From Symbiodinium natans (Eukaryota; Sar; Dinophyceae; Suessiales; Symbiodiniaceae), in assembly GCA_905221605.1 (NCBI GenBank), contig CAJNDS010000107.1, forward strand, positions 62,001-126,000: a stretch of 64,000 nt of DNA. Direction: 5' to 3'. Positions 51,299 to 62,495 of this stretch are shown in pieces; within the stretch, counting starts at the first letter, position 1, and every line of letters starts with the position of its first letter. A program made the translations under genes and the position numbers. The notes under the pieces are model-generated. The model had not been told where the DNA came from, searched no databases, and was given only the letters and a program-made list of their open reading frames with translations.

Positions 51299-53199
51299 TG
51301 TGGGCCCCATTCAGCAATGGGCATTGTGCTGAGCACAGGTTGTCCGAAACCTGCAGCTGCTATGCTTGAGTGCAGGACGAGTACCTTCGGCTTCAATGCC
51401 AAAGGTGCCACCCATCAGGTTTCGCAGTAGCTTTTTTCTGTTGGCAAGGAGCCAAAGAGCACCCTGCAAGGCGTGGTCTCTATGCCATGCTGTCAGCTTG
51501 AGCCTGTGGCTTCTGTTGAAGCTTTAGAAAACTTTGGTGGAGTTCACGGAGTGCAGTGGAGTAGATCTCCAAGGATTCGGGGATTGCCGGTTCGCTTAGC
51601 ACATGGCAGCGCAGTGTTGCATGGCTCGCCACAAGTTGTGAGGGCTCAAAGGAAAAGCTGCTTAAGATGGCCGTGTGACCTCTGGCACTCCCTTCCAACT
51701 CAGCACCTAGAAGTCAAAAGAAACCCTCCGGGCAACTTCGAGAGTTCCGTTGTGTTACCTGCCAAGGGGCCTGCAGTTACATGAGAGTCTTCTTGAGAGT
51801 TGACAGTCTTGACACTGTGCCATACAGTCTGTCTCCCTCGGCCCGGAGACTCGTATGTACCATGCACCCCCTCTAGTGGCCGACCTGAGAGTGTCAGCGT
51901 GCCCCCGTTTGAGGTTTCGAAATCAACAGCACCGAGCTTCCGTCTTCGAGAGTTGGGTACCAAATCTACCGCTCAAGCACATGTGAGCTGTTCTCGACAT
52001 GAGGGTTCTCCTGACGTCCTCTTGAGGGCGGCGCTCCGAAGTAGGAATTGGCATGCTGTTGGGTTAGATGCTGCCTGACAACCTTGAGTGTGAGGGTCCC
52101 TTTTGAGAAATCCTCAACAGTTTCAGGGCTCCAGAAAGAGGGCCCAGAATTTTGAAAGCAACCAGGGCATCAGCCCCAAAGAAGCCTGAGGGTCTCGAGC
52201 CCCCAAGCATTCCCAACATGGCCTCAAACCCCCGTAGGCGGATCCTTGGCCCTCAAGCCTCCCCCCACGTTAGCCCGGCAAAGTGAAGAAGCTCAATTTG
52301 AAGGCGCCTTTAGCAAGGCTGGGGGAGGGAGAACCCCACCGCCCCCGAGTGTAGAGGTTTTCGTCTCTCACCACATGTTGACATAACGCCTGGGGACTTG
52401 GGAGTGGGGCGGAGAAGCCTCAACCGCCTCAACCCGATCGTGCTTGGAGTTTAGGGTTCGTGCGCACGCGGCGGCGTCAGGGCGCCTTTGCAGTTGTCGC
52501 GGCTCTCCCCAAGTGTGAGCGCGCCCTCCCTTAAACCGACCGCCTCTGCCCTCGCGCTGACGCTTTGAGGCACCTTGAGGGTCAGGGTTACCCACAATCC
52601 CTCGTGTAAGCTTTATCACCTCGGTCTGGGACTAGTGTAATTCATTGTAACTCCCACGTAGTGACCGTAGTCCCGACGTTTAGGCTTTGGCGCTTTAGCT
52701 GCCCTCGGAATCTCTTGCAATGCCCAGCCCTTGCGAGGCGCAATCTCTTGACCGTCCTTTCAAAAGCGCCCTCCTTAAACTTGCAGCCGCAAGCTCACCA
52801 AAGAAGGGACGCTGGCACAAGAAGTCGGAGGGCGCCTCTACCGTCTCTGCATTTGCTTCCTAGAGTAACCTTTATCACCTGTTCGTGCGCTCCTTCCTGT
52901 CTTCATCCCCCTTTGTCAACAAAGTAATTAAAAGCCCTTGAGAGGTGCGGTTTCTTGATCCCTCGAGCTCACAAGTGCTTTCAAAACGCCATGTGGACCC
53001 TTTTCAGTCGCATCCCTCAGGTAGGGCCGTAGGGCTGGTGTAAAAGCCGCATGAGCAGACTCTGAAATGGCTCGGAAAGGGGCACCAAGAGTTTGTGGCC
53101 GCAGGCGGCGCTTGACCGCGCACCACTGCTCCAGTGTGTTGGCGGCACCTCAAGTACCTTAAGCCAGCCGCGGTTTGCTTTAAGAGGCATGCGCCTGTT
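51299..53199. other. No gene recognised
   Basis: Mixed sequence with motif-free open frames on both strands (for example about 51.47-51.78 and 51.80-52.08 kb on +). I see no repeat structure or splice-linked exon series that I can defend. Confidence 0.4.
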
Positions 53200-54030
53200 C
53201 AAGACAAGGCTTCTGCCGGGCTTTTTTCGAGCGTTGTGGCCTCAGTTAGACTTTGCCAAATGACGGGGCTGGAGCCCAAGAGAACGGCCGAGGTTAGAGA
53301 CGGCCCGTGACCCAAAATCCCCTGAGCGTCGCTTGCGTCGCTTGAGCGTCGCTTGCCAGTTGCACCGTGGTGAGCTCGCCTGTGCCAAGGCCTGGTGCAC
53401 CAAGGCCTCTTCCCCCCCTTTCGAACCAAGGGAGCGCCTTGTGCTCCCCAAGCTTGCCTGCTTGCAAGATGGGTGGCCCTCGCAGTCTCGGCCAATCCCT
53501 TCCAGGAATTTGGGTGAAGATGTGGACAGCCCGTTGCACGGGCTCAACAATGACTCAAGAAGCTCAATTAGCAAAGCCGAGCAAGTGACTGAGCTATTCG
53601 AGCTGGCATGACTCCAATCAGCACATTGACGTTTGCGGTATGACTTAGGTCCGGGCCAGTGCACACCTTTCTTTTGCCATTTTTGCCATGGCTCCTATCG
53701 AAAGGGGGCCCCAGCAGGAGCCTCAAGTCGCGCGCCCAGAAATCGGCTTCAGGCTTCAGTGAGATGTGAAAAGACCCGATGAAGCCGTGGTTTGAAGAGT
53801 TTAGGACAGGGCTTCTGCTGGGCTTCGTGCGTTTGGCTGCTGAAGCCCTTGGGGAAGCATCTGTTTAGGCGGTTGAGCTCGCCCTCTGCCCTCCATGGCT
53901 CCTGCCTCCACAAGTAAACAGAGTAGGGCCTGTTTAGGGCCTTTTCCCTTTGGAGCCATAGGGGTAGGGCGCCTTGTTCTCCCCAAGCTTGCCTGCTTGC
54001 AAGATGAGAACCTCTCTAGCAATCTGGCCT
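53200..54030 (+). repeat. Diverged ~560 bp direct repeat pair
   Basis: GGCTTCTGCCGGGCTT near 53.21 kb and GGCTTCTGCTGGGCTT near 53.81 kb each lead, after 200-300 bp, to an almost identical block CTCCCCAAGCTTGCCTGCTT then GCAAGATG (about 53.44 and 53.98 kb). A fainter third start (GGCAGGGCTTCGGTTGTG) occurs near 54.39 kb. Confidence 0.65.
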
Positions 54031-55217
54031 GTTAGTTCTGCAACCTCCAATCCGAGCCAGAGCAAACACGGCATTGACGGAATCTGCACGGTGTCTTGTC
54101 TGAATTTAAGCTAATGCGTCAAGGGGGTTGCCTCACATGGCGTGACTGCCATCCCATCCGCAGCAGACCCTTCCTGCCATCCAGCCGCAGGATTTCGACT
54201 TTTATTCGCTGCCAGATGCAGGCAGCTGCGTGCTCCAATTGGACCTCGCACTCAGCTTGGGCCCGAAATGTCAGGGACCGGTAGGCAAAAGTTCTGGTGA
54301 GGCAGGAGCTTCGAAGGGTCTGGCCACGCAGTGCTTTTTTCGTGGTCCAGCTGCACTTTGACTTTTCCTTGTAGGCAAGCGCTTGTCTGTTTAAGGCAGG
54401 GCTTCGGTTGTGTACGAGAGTGGCCACCACAGCCGATTGCACTGTGCGACCGTGGCATCGTATGCTGCAGCTTCCGACCATCCCCTTCAACGCATCTGGC
54501 TTTCCCGGAACGATCTCCACGGCCGCCCGTCTAGTGATGGTTCCAGATAGAGTTCCGAAGGCTTCTAAGATAAAGATCTGAGATGGGTTCTTAGTGTCGG
54601 TGTCCCCCACCTCAACAAGTCAGCAGGCAGCATAGGCAGCACAGGTGCAAAGCATTTCCGCCACTGTGCTGATGCGGCCCGGCGGATTCAGCCAGAAGTT
54701 AGGATGAGTTCAGTTAGAAGCTCGCTTGGGTCTTCGGCATGAATCTGTGGCGAATGCCTGTGGTGGAGCCCCTCTTAAGCTGCTCAATCTGCAGATGCCC
54801 AACAACAATTCAGACTTGTCTTTTAAGGCTTTAGCCAAGGCCCCGATTCACTCAGAGGCAAAGAGGGCGTTTCCCGTGCTCCTAGGAGAAAATGGGCGAC
54901 CGGCGGTAAGGGCAACCCGGCCTGCAGAGGACTGTGGCATACTGCGGCCTTTCTCAGTTCGCCGCATCCCTGGAAGCCACAAAGCCAGGGCATTCCGGAG
55001 TTCGCCCCCCGGACTCTTCTGGAGTCCTATTTGCAGTCCTCAAGCGCCCAAGCTGTTTCTGGTGCATGCTGCCACGTTGGACGCTGCCGCTCCCAACTTG
55101 CTACTGAAATCAGGGCCTCGGGCCCTTTTTGCTGCGGCTTAGCATCTGCATGTGGGGTGTATGTGCGCAGTGTGAGCGGAGGATTGTGCTCAAAGGCGCT
55201 TGTCCTCCCCGAAACAG
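54031..55217. other. No gene recognised
   Basis: Motif-free overlapping frames occur on both strands. Nothing decides strand or exon structure. Confidence 0.4.
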
Positions 55218-56093
55218 CTAATCTGCCAAAATCTCCAACAGCAGCTCCTTCCGGCCGACGCCTCCTGCGTTGCGTTGTTGCCACAGATTCACAGCGAGAG
55301 CGACCGGAGCAGCCCTCTGCTCGAGGCAGCCCCATGCGTTCTTTGACTCCTTGCACAGTGTCGCGTCTTCCAAGGCTTCGATGCGCCTGAGCGACGAGCC
55401 CTGATTCGGCCAGATACCCTTGACAGCCCTTGCAGTGCAGAGCCTAGAAATGTGCCTTGAAGGTCCCGTGTTCCCCACCGGTGTGCTGACCACGTCTCGA
55501 CGTGAAGCACGCAGCAAGTCACTTTGAATCCACCCTGCCACCGGTGCTTCTTGGCTGGCCTCTTTGCCTGGATCCGTCCAAAAAGTCTCCTGAGGTGTTA
55601 CTTGCAAGAAAAGACGTTGCATCGCTACTGCCTCGAACACGAGACCATGAATGCTGGGACGATGCGATGGACACTGGTACTTGTTTTTGACCACGACCAA
55701 GTGCTCCTCGAAGACACACTGGCAGTTGCCGGCTCCATTCCCAAAATTGGTGGACAGCCTTTGAGAATCCCACGATCCCCCGCGTTGACAGCTGTGTACA
55801 CAGCATACCTCTGCCGACGTGAGAGGAGGGGCTCCGCATACTTCTCCACGTCTCAGTACACAGTCTTGCTCATCTTGCTCATATCGAGCTCTGCTGAGAC
55901 ATCGGGATCCCGTGAAACCCAACCCTTGGGCCCTAGAGTGGCACTCAGAGTCCACAAGAATTCGGAAGGCGTGACAGTTACATCCAACCTGAAAATGAGC
56001 AGATCCCCCTGCAAGTGCCAGGTTCCAGGCGAACTTGATCTTGGGAGGGAAGTAGGGTAAATTAGGCACCCTACATTGCAGCACATCACCCAA
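55218..56093 (-). CDS. Long open frame, 291 codons, unrecognised
   Basis: This is the longest non-repetitive open frame outside the main genes. It includes CRVPNLPYFPPKIKFAWNLA near the start and QWNQ-poor, Cys-containing sequence after. No motif is recognised. A 178-codon frame is open on the opposite strand (55524-56060), and a second minus frame is interrupted by a single stop. Coding status and strand are therefore uncertain. Confidence 0.25.
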   Translation of the reverse strand: MGDVLQCRVPNLPYFPPKIKFAWNLALAGGSAHFQVGCNCHAFRILVDSECHSRAQGLGFTGSRCLSRARYEQDEQDCVLRRGEVCGAPPLTSAEVCCVHSCQRGGSWDSQRLSTNFGNGAGNCQCVFEEHLVVVKNKYQCPSHRPSIHGLVFEAVAMQRLFLQVTPQETFWTDPGKEASQEAPVAGWIQSDLLRASRRDVVSTPVGNTGPSRHISRLCTARAVKGIWPNQGSSLRRIEALEDATLCKESKNAWGCLEQRAAPVALAVNLWQQRNAGGVGRKELLLEILAD

Positions 56094-56500
56094 AAGTCAT
56101 CTTAAGAGCAGTACATGAGGGTTTGGTGGCTTGCTTGCTTGCTTGCAGGGCTGAGAACGGCGCTGGGCTTCGAAGTGCCTCTGCGCTGATTCCGTTGAGC
56201 GCGTATCCGGGGTTTCACTTGGCAAGAATGGCACCCCGCCCCCGCGCTTGTAGGCCGGCCCCCGGCGCAAGCGGTGCGCTCCCCCAAAAGCCCGCAAAGG
56301 CCTCGCGTGTGGCAAGGAGGTTCTGTTGGGGTTCTGCAGGTCGCGTGAGCTCAGTGAGCCGCGTGTGAAAAAGGCCGCTCGGGCTGGCAAAGCACGGCAA
56401 GCACGGCCCAGGGGGCCCAGGGGCAGGTTCGGTTCGCCTCGCACTTGTGCGAAGCCGACGCGAATTGTCCAGATGCTGAAGTCCAGGGGCAGCTCGCAAC

Positions 56501-57372
56501 ATGGTCGCCGTGGGAGCTCTTGCATTTTCTGCAACCTCTACTGCCCGACCCTCGACCGAAAGGAGAAGTGCTACATCCAGGTCTAGAGCTAGCAGTTCGA
56601 ATGCAGTAGCGATTCTGGCTGGCACGGCTGCTTGCGCAAGCGCAGGCGTGACTCTCCAGAGGGCAGCTTTTCTGCCGGATTCCAGCATGCGCCTCTGCAC
56701 TCACACCGCAATCCCTGTCTAGATGCCACATCTAGGTGAAAAGAGAGCCGTTGAAGGCCCCTACTGGGACAAGTGCTTGAGACCTATCGAGTCCTGAGTG
56801 TTGCAGATCTGCAGCTGTAGGTCTTCATTGCTCCTTCTCGGGCATGCAGCGGGTGGAGATGTGGAGATTCCATCTTGGCCCAGGAAGAAGCTGAAACGTC
56901 CAGGGTGCGGTTGTCTGCTTGGTGCTTGGTGCTGCTTAGGGCCTCGAGTGTCGCGCCCTGACGAGCTCTCGACCTCTAGTGCTCGACTCATGCGCCCCTC
57001 CGCAGCTCAAGTCACAAAGGGGCCGGAACATGAGATGATGCTGGGCCGTGAGCTCGCAGACCTTCCCTGCGACTCCGACGCGTTCTCCACAAAGTGTCTC
57101 CAATCCGTGGGGTTCAACTGGTCATGTCTGGCCGTTGGACCACTTCGGCTCTTCGAGGGCAGTGCCACGGAGCGCATATGCGGGAGGCGCACTCGGTCTT
57201 CTGCATAGAAAAGTGGCGCTGCGTGTCTTTTGCACAAAAGCCCATCGCCGGCGAGAAGGCTCTTGGAGTCCGCGGGATCCGCCGTCTCTTTCACCAGCAT
57301 GGCCACGCTGATCCCTGTCGACTTGGGCAGCTTCTGGACGCGAATATTTTGAACACACGCATGAGCCCCTAA
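56501..57372 (+). CDS. Possible gene with transit-peptide-like start
   Basis: ATG 56501 opens MVAVGALAFSATSTARPSTE, then RRSATSRSRASSS and NAVAILAGTAACASAG. A Ser/Thr/Arg-rich stretch followed by a hydrophobic segment is compatible with an organelle presequence. Further on, segments at about 57000-57130 (EHEMMLGRELADLPCDSDAF) and 57210-57372 (KALGVRGIRRLFHQHGHADP, stop TAA) look protein-like. They lie in different frames, so introns must be assumed. No family is recognised. An overlapping minus frame (56215-56700) is Ala/Leu-rich and competes. Confidence 0.25.
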
Positions 57373-57811
57373 ACCCTCTGATCTAGGACCCTTTTGCCTT
57401 AAACTTGCCCTCACCAAGGGGGAGCAGCGAGGTTCGCAAGGGCAGAGAGCTCGCCTGACGAAGCTCGCATGTGGAGAAGCAACAGATACCTCTCAACATC
57501 GCCAGCTGGACGAAGTGACGCGGGAGCAGGAGTGGCCTGGCAGGGAGACACTTGGGTCGGGCGAGTACCGGAAGAACGCGCTCATGCTGAAGCAGCCTCC
57601 GTGGAACAGATCTTTTGTGTTCTGACTGAGCTGAGCGCATGTTGAAAACCACAGGACCACAGGCTCTTTTGGCAACCCTATGTGTGTTACACCCCTCTTA
57701 ACAACCCCGCTGGCCTTATTCACAAGCCCTCAATCCCTGGCTCAGTGCAGGTGGGGACGGCGGTGATTCAGAAGGACCTTTCGGGGCCTGCGGAAGCTTT
57801 GTGAGTGCCTC
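57373..57811. other. No gene recognised
   Basis: Short motif-free frames only. Confidence 0.4.
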
Positions 57812-58084
57812 TTGAGCCACTGCGCCCTTCACAGAGCTGATAGTAGCCAAGCCTCCAGCCACGCCTTCTACTCCGGGCTTGTGGATGACTGCCAGAAGAC
57901 AACAAAGGCCCCCCAAATGCAATGCCTGATCTGCCTGGCGGAAGCCTCGCCCCAGGTGCAGATGGACGCATCGATTCTTCGTAGCGTTGCGGATTTCCTG
58001 GTCCACTTGCCCTGTGACCCGTGCACGGCGAGCTCAGTGGACCGAGCCAAGCTGATACCGAACTCCATCACACCGAGGTGCTGA
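57812..58084 (+). CDS. Open frame or terminal exon, unrecognised
   Basis: The frame includes CLICLAEASPQVQMDASILR, then SVADFLVHLPCDPC, and ends in TGA at 58082-58084. The two CxxC pairs could bind metal. No family is assigned, and a minus-strand frame overlaps it. Confidence 0.25.
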   Translation: MSHCALHRADSSQASSHAFYSGLVDDCQKTTKAPQMQCLICLAEASPQVQMDASILRSVADFLVHLPCDPCTASSVDRAKLIPNSITPRC

Positions 58085-60518
58085 CGCGGAAGGTGGGGAA
58101 GCCTCATGGCTCTCAAGGCCTGGAAGCAGCAGAGCTCAGAAGAAGTCGAAGACTCGCCGGCTTCGCCTTCACAAGGCAGCGTTGGCAAGGCCGCTTCATC
58201 ACAGCCTCCGCGCGTCGCCGGCCACGCTAGTTCCGTGCTGCAGGCGAATCTCGCGAGCGGGCGGAGAGATGCGGTGAGAAGCGGCGCCCGTGCCGGCATG
58301 AAAGCAGCCAGGTCAACGTTGCACGTGATATCACGTGATTTTCCTCGAGCCTCACCTCAATCGGTGCTTCGGCCGTGAGGACGCGCCGGCCTTGATCAGG
58401 TTAGCGCGCGGACTTCCGTGCCGAAAACGTGGCGCGCCTGCTTCAAGGACATAGGAGGCACCTTCCCGCGAAACACAAACCGTGCAGGGCCGCAGGGGTC
58501 CTGTGTTTGGAGACGTTGCTGGGAAGTGCGCCCATCCCATGCCATTCTCGACCGCGGCTGCACGGAAGCACGTTCTTCTCGGGCCGGCCGCGCTGCGCGG
58601 GCGGCCCGGGGCGCTCTGAGGCGCATGCAGCGCTTCAGGCTTAAGCGGCTCAATCATGGGGCCGAGCGGGTCAGGCATTAAGCTCTGTATTCCCGGAGGC
58701 ATCCTGCTGCTCCTTTGGCTTCTGCAAACTTCCGCTCTTCAATAGTCTATGTCATCCGTCGGCCGAGTCTCTCAGGCAGTGCCTCGGACGGCGGTCGTGC
58801 GCATTTTGCGTGCGGCGGCCCTGCCTGCGGCGCCGGGCGTGTGGGCCCTGGAGGCAGAGGCAGAGGCCGAGAACTCGGAGGCCTGCTGCACTTCGTGTGT
58901 CTCATTTCATCTCATGTCTCATGGTATCTCGGCTCCCCAAGAGCTGGCTCACTCGATTTTTACAATGCAGTATTATGGCGCGTGCAGCGCTGAGGGCAAG
59001 TAGCTTGCCTTTAAAATGAGCTCCACATGCTGCTCATATTGCTCATGCCCGCCATGTGGGCAGTCTCCTCATCGCATCGGAGGCAAACGGTTGAGGCGAT
59101 CAGCTCCCTAGCCCGGAGACCTTCGCCCACCCACTTTCTCTCGCCATACGCGTTCAGCCCAAGCTGCATGCATTGAGCGTGCAGCTCCACAAGCTCCACA
59201 CAAGCTCACCAATCTCCGTGGGCGCCGTGGGCGATGCCGGTAGGGTACTTGCCAGGCCTGCTTGAGGCGGCAGCTTGCCGAGGAGGCGCCGTGAGAATCC
59301 CATGCAGGCGCAGCCGCAGCAGCTGCTCTGGCTTTCAGAAGCGCTGAGGCGCTTCAGCGCTCCCTGTCAAACCGTGCGGGAAGCAGCATACACGCGGCCA
59401 AGGAAGCTTCCACAGGGTGCAGGCTTGAGAGGCGCCCGGGCTGACGTTTGCGCGATGGCTCTCCCGAGCAGCGGCGCTTCGCCGCGTCGCGCTTCTGCGC
59501 ACACGTCACCGTGAGGAGTCCTTCGCATCGCAAGAAGCCAACTTGCCTTGCTGTATTTTCCGGATGCCCGTCCCTACGCAAGACTGCCACAAGGGCAGCT
59601 GTGGCTCAGCGACAGCTTAGGAAGAAACATCGACGTGCCGGCTGTCAGCGGAAGCAAAAGGTCAATGGGCCCCGCCATCCTTCCACGAAGTCATCGTGCC
59701 GGTTCGCAGGAATGCCAGGCCCCATCGCCAACGCAGCGATGTCACAGGATGACAGCTCCTGACACAGTGCCACCGCGCTCCATGCAACAGCTGCTTTCAA
59801 CTACCGTCAAGAAATTTGGGTCCGATCCCATTCTTGCCATCCTCCTCTTGAGCCAACCGTGTAGCCATTTGAGAATCCAGGTGTTGGAGAGCACGCGGGC
59901 ATTCGCCGCCCTAGCGTTCGCCGTGCCAAGAGCCTGTGTACCTCTAGCTGAGCGAGGTGGAGCCTGTTTCGGCGCCGTTTTCCGTGACCTGGAAGACGAT
60001 GGCCGGGTTCTCGAAACGAGGTCGAGCTGCCAGAGGTTGGTTTCCAGTCGGGCGCGGCGATCGACATGATGTCCATGGTGCCCCGTCTGTGCCCTCGTGA
60101 CTCCTCTGCACCCGAAATTTTGCCAGTGAAGCCCGAGATGCTCGGTGTTTTCTCTCTGCCCTGAATATCACGCGAGCACCCCCTGCGATGCCTTGAGCCT
60201 TGCGAGGGTCTCCATAAACGCCGGAGAGGCCCACAACAGCTGGCCCGGCTCTGCAGGGGGCGGGGGCCCCCTCGATCACACGGACACGCCGCTCATGGTC
60301 TCCTCCGTTGATGGCGCTCGGCGCCGTCATTTTGGGGGGCTGTCGGCGCATTCAGAGCCAAGATCATTTCTGCTTCTGAAATCGAAGCGCCTGCCTTACA
60401 TTCTCCCCTTCGGTCTGCAAAAGGCTCCAAAGGCTTCCCTGCTCTGACATGCCGCTCGGCACCGTGACGTTCCTCCAAGCATTACCATGGATGGCTCCCT
60501 AGAAAGGGCAGGGAAAGC
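58085..60518. other. No gene recognised
   Basis: Several frames of 80-170 codons overlap on both strands (for example 59548-60069 on + and 59944-60351 on -), Arg/Pro/Ser-rich and without motifs. A minus-strand segment near 60.0 kb ends IVFQVTENGAETGSTSLS and stop, which looks protein-like but is isolated. Confidence 0.35.
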
Positions 60519-60782
60519 TCATATCGTGGCTTCTGGAACAGTTGAGAAGTCATTCAGAGGACGAGATGCAAAGAACATGTTCACAAATAGATGAACTTTC
60601 TGACCCAAAGCTGAAGTATGCATGATGCCGATTCCAAAGCAGGTCGCATCTCCTTGCCAGCTGTAAGGCACTGCAAGGCTGTAGGGGCCGTGGAGGTGGC
60701 GGCGCAGCCGGTGCCTGTCGACCTTCACGAGCCAGGGAGGAGCACGGATGCTGTAGTTTGCGCTCGATGCAGGCAGCAGCAT
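60519..60782 (-). CDS. Possible terminal exon, unrecognised
   Basis: On the minus strand, 87 codons read LLPASSANYSIRAPPWLVKV, then CFGIGIMHTSALGQKVHLFV, to a TGA. Its composition is balanced and protein-like. An overlapping + frame (60618-60974) with four CxxC-like Cys is also plausible, so strand is undecided. Confidence 0.25.
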   Translation of the reverse strand: MLLPASSANYSIRAPPWLVKVDRHRLRRHLHGPYSLAVPYSWQGDATCFGIGIMHTSALGQKVHLFVNMFFASRPLNDFSTVPEATI

Positions 60783-61029
60783 GTCGAAAACGGTTATTCT
60801 TGTTTCGGCCTGAGAGTCTCAGTGTTTCTCAGCGTGTCTCAGGAGCTATGGTGTATTTACGGGGTTGCGCCCATGTGCAGACAGATGCTCGAGGAGAGTT
60901 GCGTCTGCAACGGGTCAGCTGAGGCTTTCGTAGCCGGAACGCGGAGGGGATTTGGGCCGGCGTTGAGCTTGTAAGGACATCATTTTTAGACATCCGTCCA
61001 TTTCTGAAGCCGTGCAAAGCTTGTTTCAA

Positions 61030-61220
61030 AGCGTATGCATCCATCCAAACCGCTTCAAAGACCCAACCCCCCCAAGCCCCCGCTTTTTCAGCCCATGCAA
61101 ACCCATCGTGCGAACGTTCTGTTTGCAAATGGTTGTGACCCGGGCTTTTTCAGCCGTGCGCACCATTAGGATCCTTTCCAAACCCGTCGTGCGAGCATTG
61201 TGTTTGCAAAGCGGTAATGG
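61030..61220 (+). repeat. Diverged ~95 bp direct repeat
   Basis: AAACCCATCGTGCGAACGTT and AAACCCGTCGTGCGAGCATT, each followed by TGTTTGCAAA, lie about 95 bp apart. GCTTTTTCAGCC precedes each region. Confidence 0.65.
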
Positions 61221-61316
61221 GATTAATCAAAATTAATGAAAATCACTTAAGATTAATTGGAATTTGCTAAAATAAAAACTAGAAGAGGGATGGCCCGAAA
61301 GCATCGATTTGCCGCG

Positions 61317-61695
61317 CGTTGACTCCATGCACTTGACTCCTTGCACTCGAATTGTATGCGCTTGGACAAGTCTATGCACTTACATGGTTGCATACTCACT
61401 TGTATACTGCACTGGTATACTGGACGTGTATGCACTTGAACTGCATGGCATTCAAGTGTGTGTTGAGTTGAATGCCATGCACTTGTGGTCAACTCTATGC
61501 ACTTCATTGGAATTCTCTACATATGAGGTTAACGGACTTGAACTCGACACTGTTGAACTCTATGCACTTGAGCAAGTGCATTCGACCAGAACTGTCCACG
61601 AGGCTGATATGCACTTGAACTGAATGCACTTGGACAACTGTATGCACTTATATGGTTCTAGACTCTGTGCACTGCACTTCTATGCACTTCCACTG
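61317..61695 (+). repeat. TATGCACTTG-rich irregular repeat
   Basis: The words TGCACTTG, TATGCACTT and CTTGAACT recur more than fifteen times at irregular spacing of about 11-25 bp. The region also contains the hairpin at 61443-61480. Confidence 0.8.
61443..61480. repeat. Perfect 13 bp hairpin
   Basis: GCATGGCATTCAA at 61443-61455 pairs exactly with TTGAATGCCATGC at 61468-61480 around a 12-base loop. Confidence 0.85.
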
Positions 61696-61719
61696 CATGG
61701 CACGATATTTCCCAGGTTT

Positions 61720-61920
61720 TCGACCCCCCGGAATTTGGCGAGGTTTTCGAGGCCCCGGAATTCGAGTCCCACGATATTTGCGAGGGTTTCGACATCCCGG
61801 AATTCGAGTCCCACGCTATTTGCGTGGTTTTCGACGGCTGTCGAGTCCCACGATGTTTGCGATGGTTTCGACATCCCGGAATTCGAGTCCCACGATATTT
61901 GCGAGGTTTTCGACGAGAAA
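61720..61920 (+). repeat. 42 bp tandem repeat
   Basis: Units of the type GGAATTCGAGTCCCACGATA then TTTGCGAGGTTTTCGACATCC start at 61757, 61799, about 61838 (37 bp, shortened) and 61878, with a diverged unit before them. Confidence 0.9.
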
Positions 61921-61954
61921 AGACAAAAACATCCCCGTGTCTTCACGCGCGCGG

Positions 61955-62052
61955 AAGTCCGTTACCATGCTATTTGCGGTGTTTTCAAGCGCCCAGATGT
62001 CCGTTACCGTGCTATTTGCGGTGTTTTTCAAGCGCCCAGATGTCCGTTACCG
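61955..62052 (+). repeat. Second 42-43 bp tandem repeat
   Basis: Units of CCGTTACCGTGCTATTTGCG then GTGTTTTCAAGCGCCCAGATGT are repeated two and a half times. The shared length and the words GCTATTTGCG/GTTTTC suggest common origin with the 61.72-61.92 kb repeat. Confidence 0.85.
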
Positions 62053-62059
62053 TGCTATT

Positions 62060-62340
62060 CTCCGCGCGTCCGCGGCGTACTACATCTGTACTACAAAAAT
62101 CGATTTTCCAGCCGCGGAAGCTCCGCGTGTCCGCGGCGTACTACGTCTGTACTACAAAAATCGCCTTTCCAGCCACGGAAGCTCTGCGTGTCCGCGGCGT
62201 ACTACGTCTGTACTACAAAAGTCGACTTTCCAGCCACGCCAGCTCCGGGCGTCCCCGGCGTACTAGATTTGTACTAGCAAAGTCGACTTTCCAGCCACGG
62301 CAGTCCCCGGCGTGCTACGTCTGTACTACAAGAGTCAAAA
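62060..62340 (+). repeat. 61 bp tandem repeat
   Basis: CGCGTGTCCGCGGCGTACTA then CGTCTGTACTACAAAAATCG and CTTTCCAGCCACGGAAGCT occur about four and a half times. The CCGCGGCG/CCCCGGCG word falls at 62131, 62192 and 62253. Later units are truncated. Confidence 0.9.
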
Positions 62341-62370
62341 AACAACAGCCACGGCAGTCCCCGGCGTACC

Positions 62371-62495
62371 GTAAAAAAAACGACGGTTTTAGCACCGCGA
62401 CCACGGTGAAACCCGCAGAAGGTTGTCCGCGCACAGAAAGAAACGTAAAAAAAACGACGGTTTTAGCACCGTGACCACGCCGAAACCCGCTGAAT
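62371..62495 (+). repeat. 74 bp direct repeat
   Basis: GTAAAAAAAACGACGGTTTT followed by AGCACCG begins at 62371 and again at 62445, each followed by ACCACG and GAAACCCGC. Confidence 0.85.

Noticed and set aside
55524-56060. 178-codon + strand frame opposite the 291-codon minus frame
   Set aside because: It has no motif, and the longer minus frame is statistically the better candidate. Neither is certain.
61624-62474. Three overlapping frames of 204-217 codons
   Set aside because: All three are open through the same 42 and 61 bp repeats, so repeat composition rather than coding explains them.
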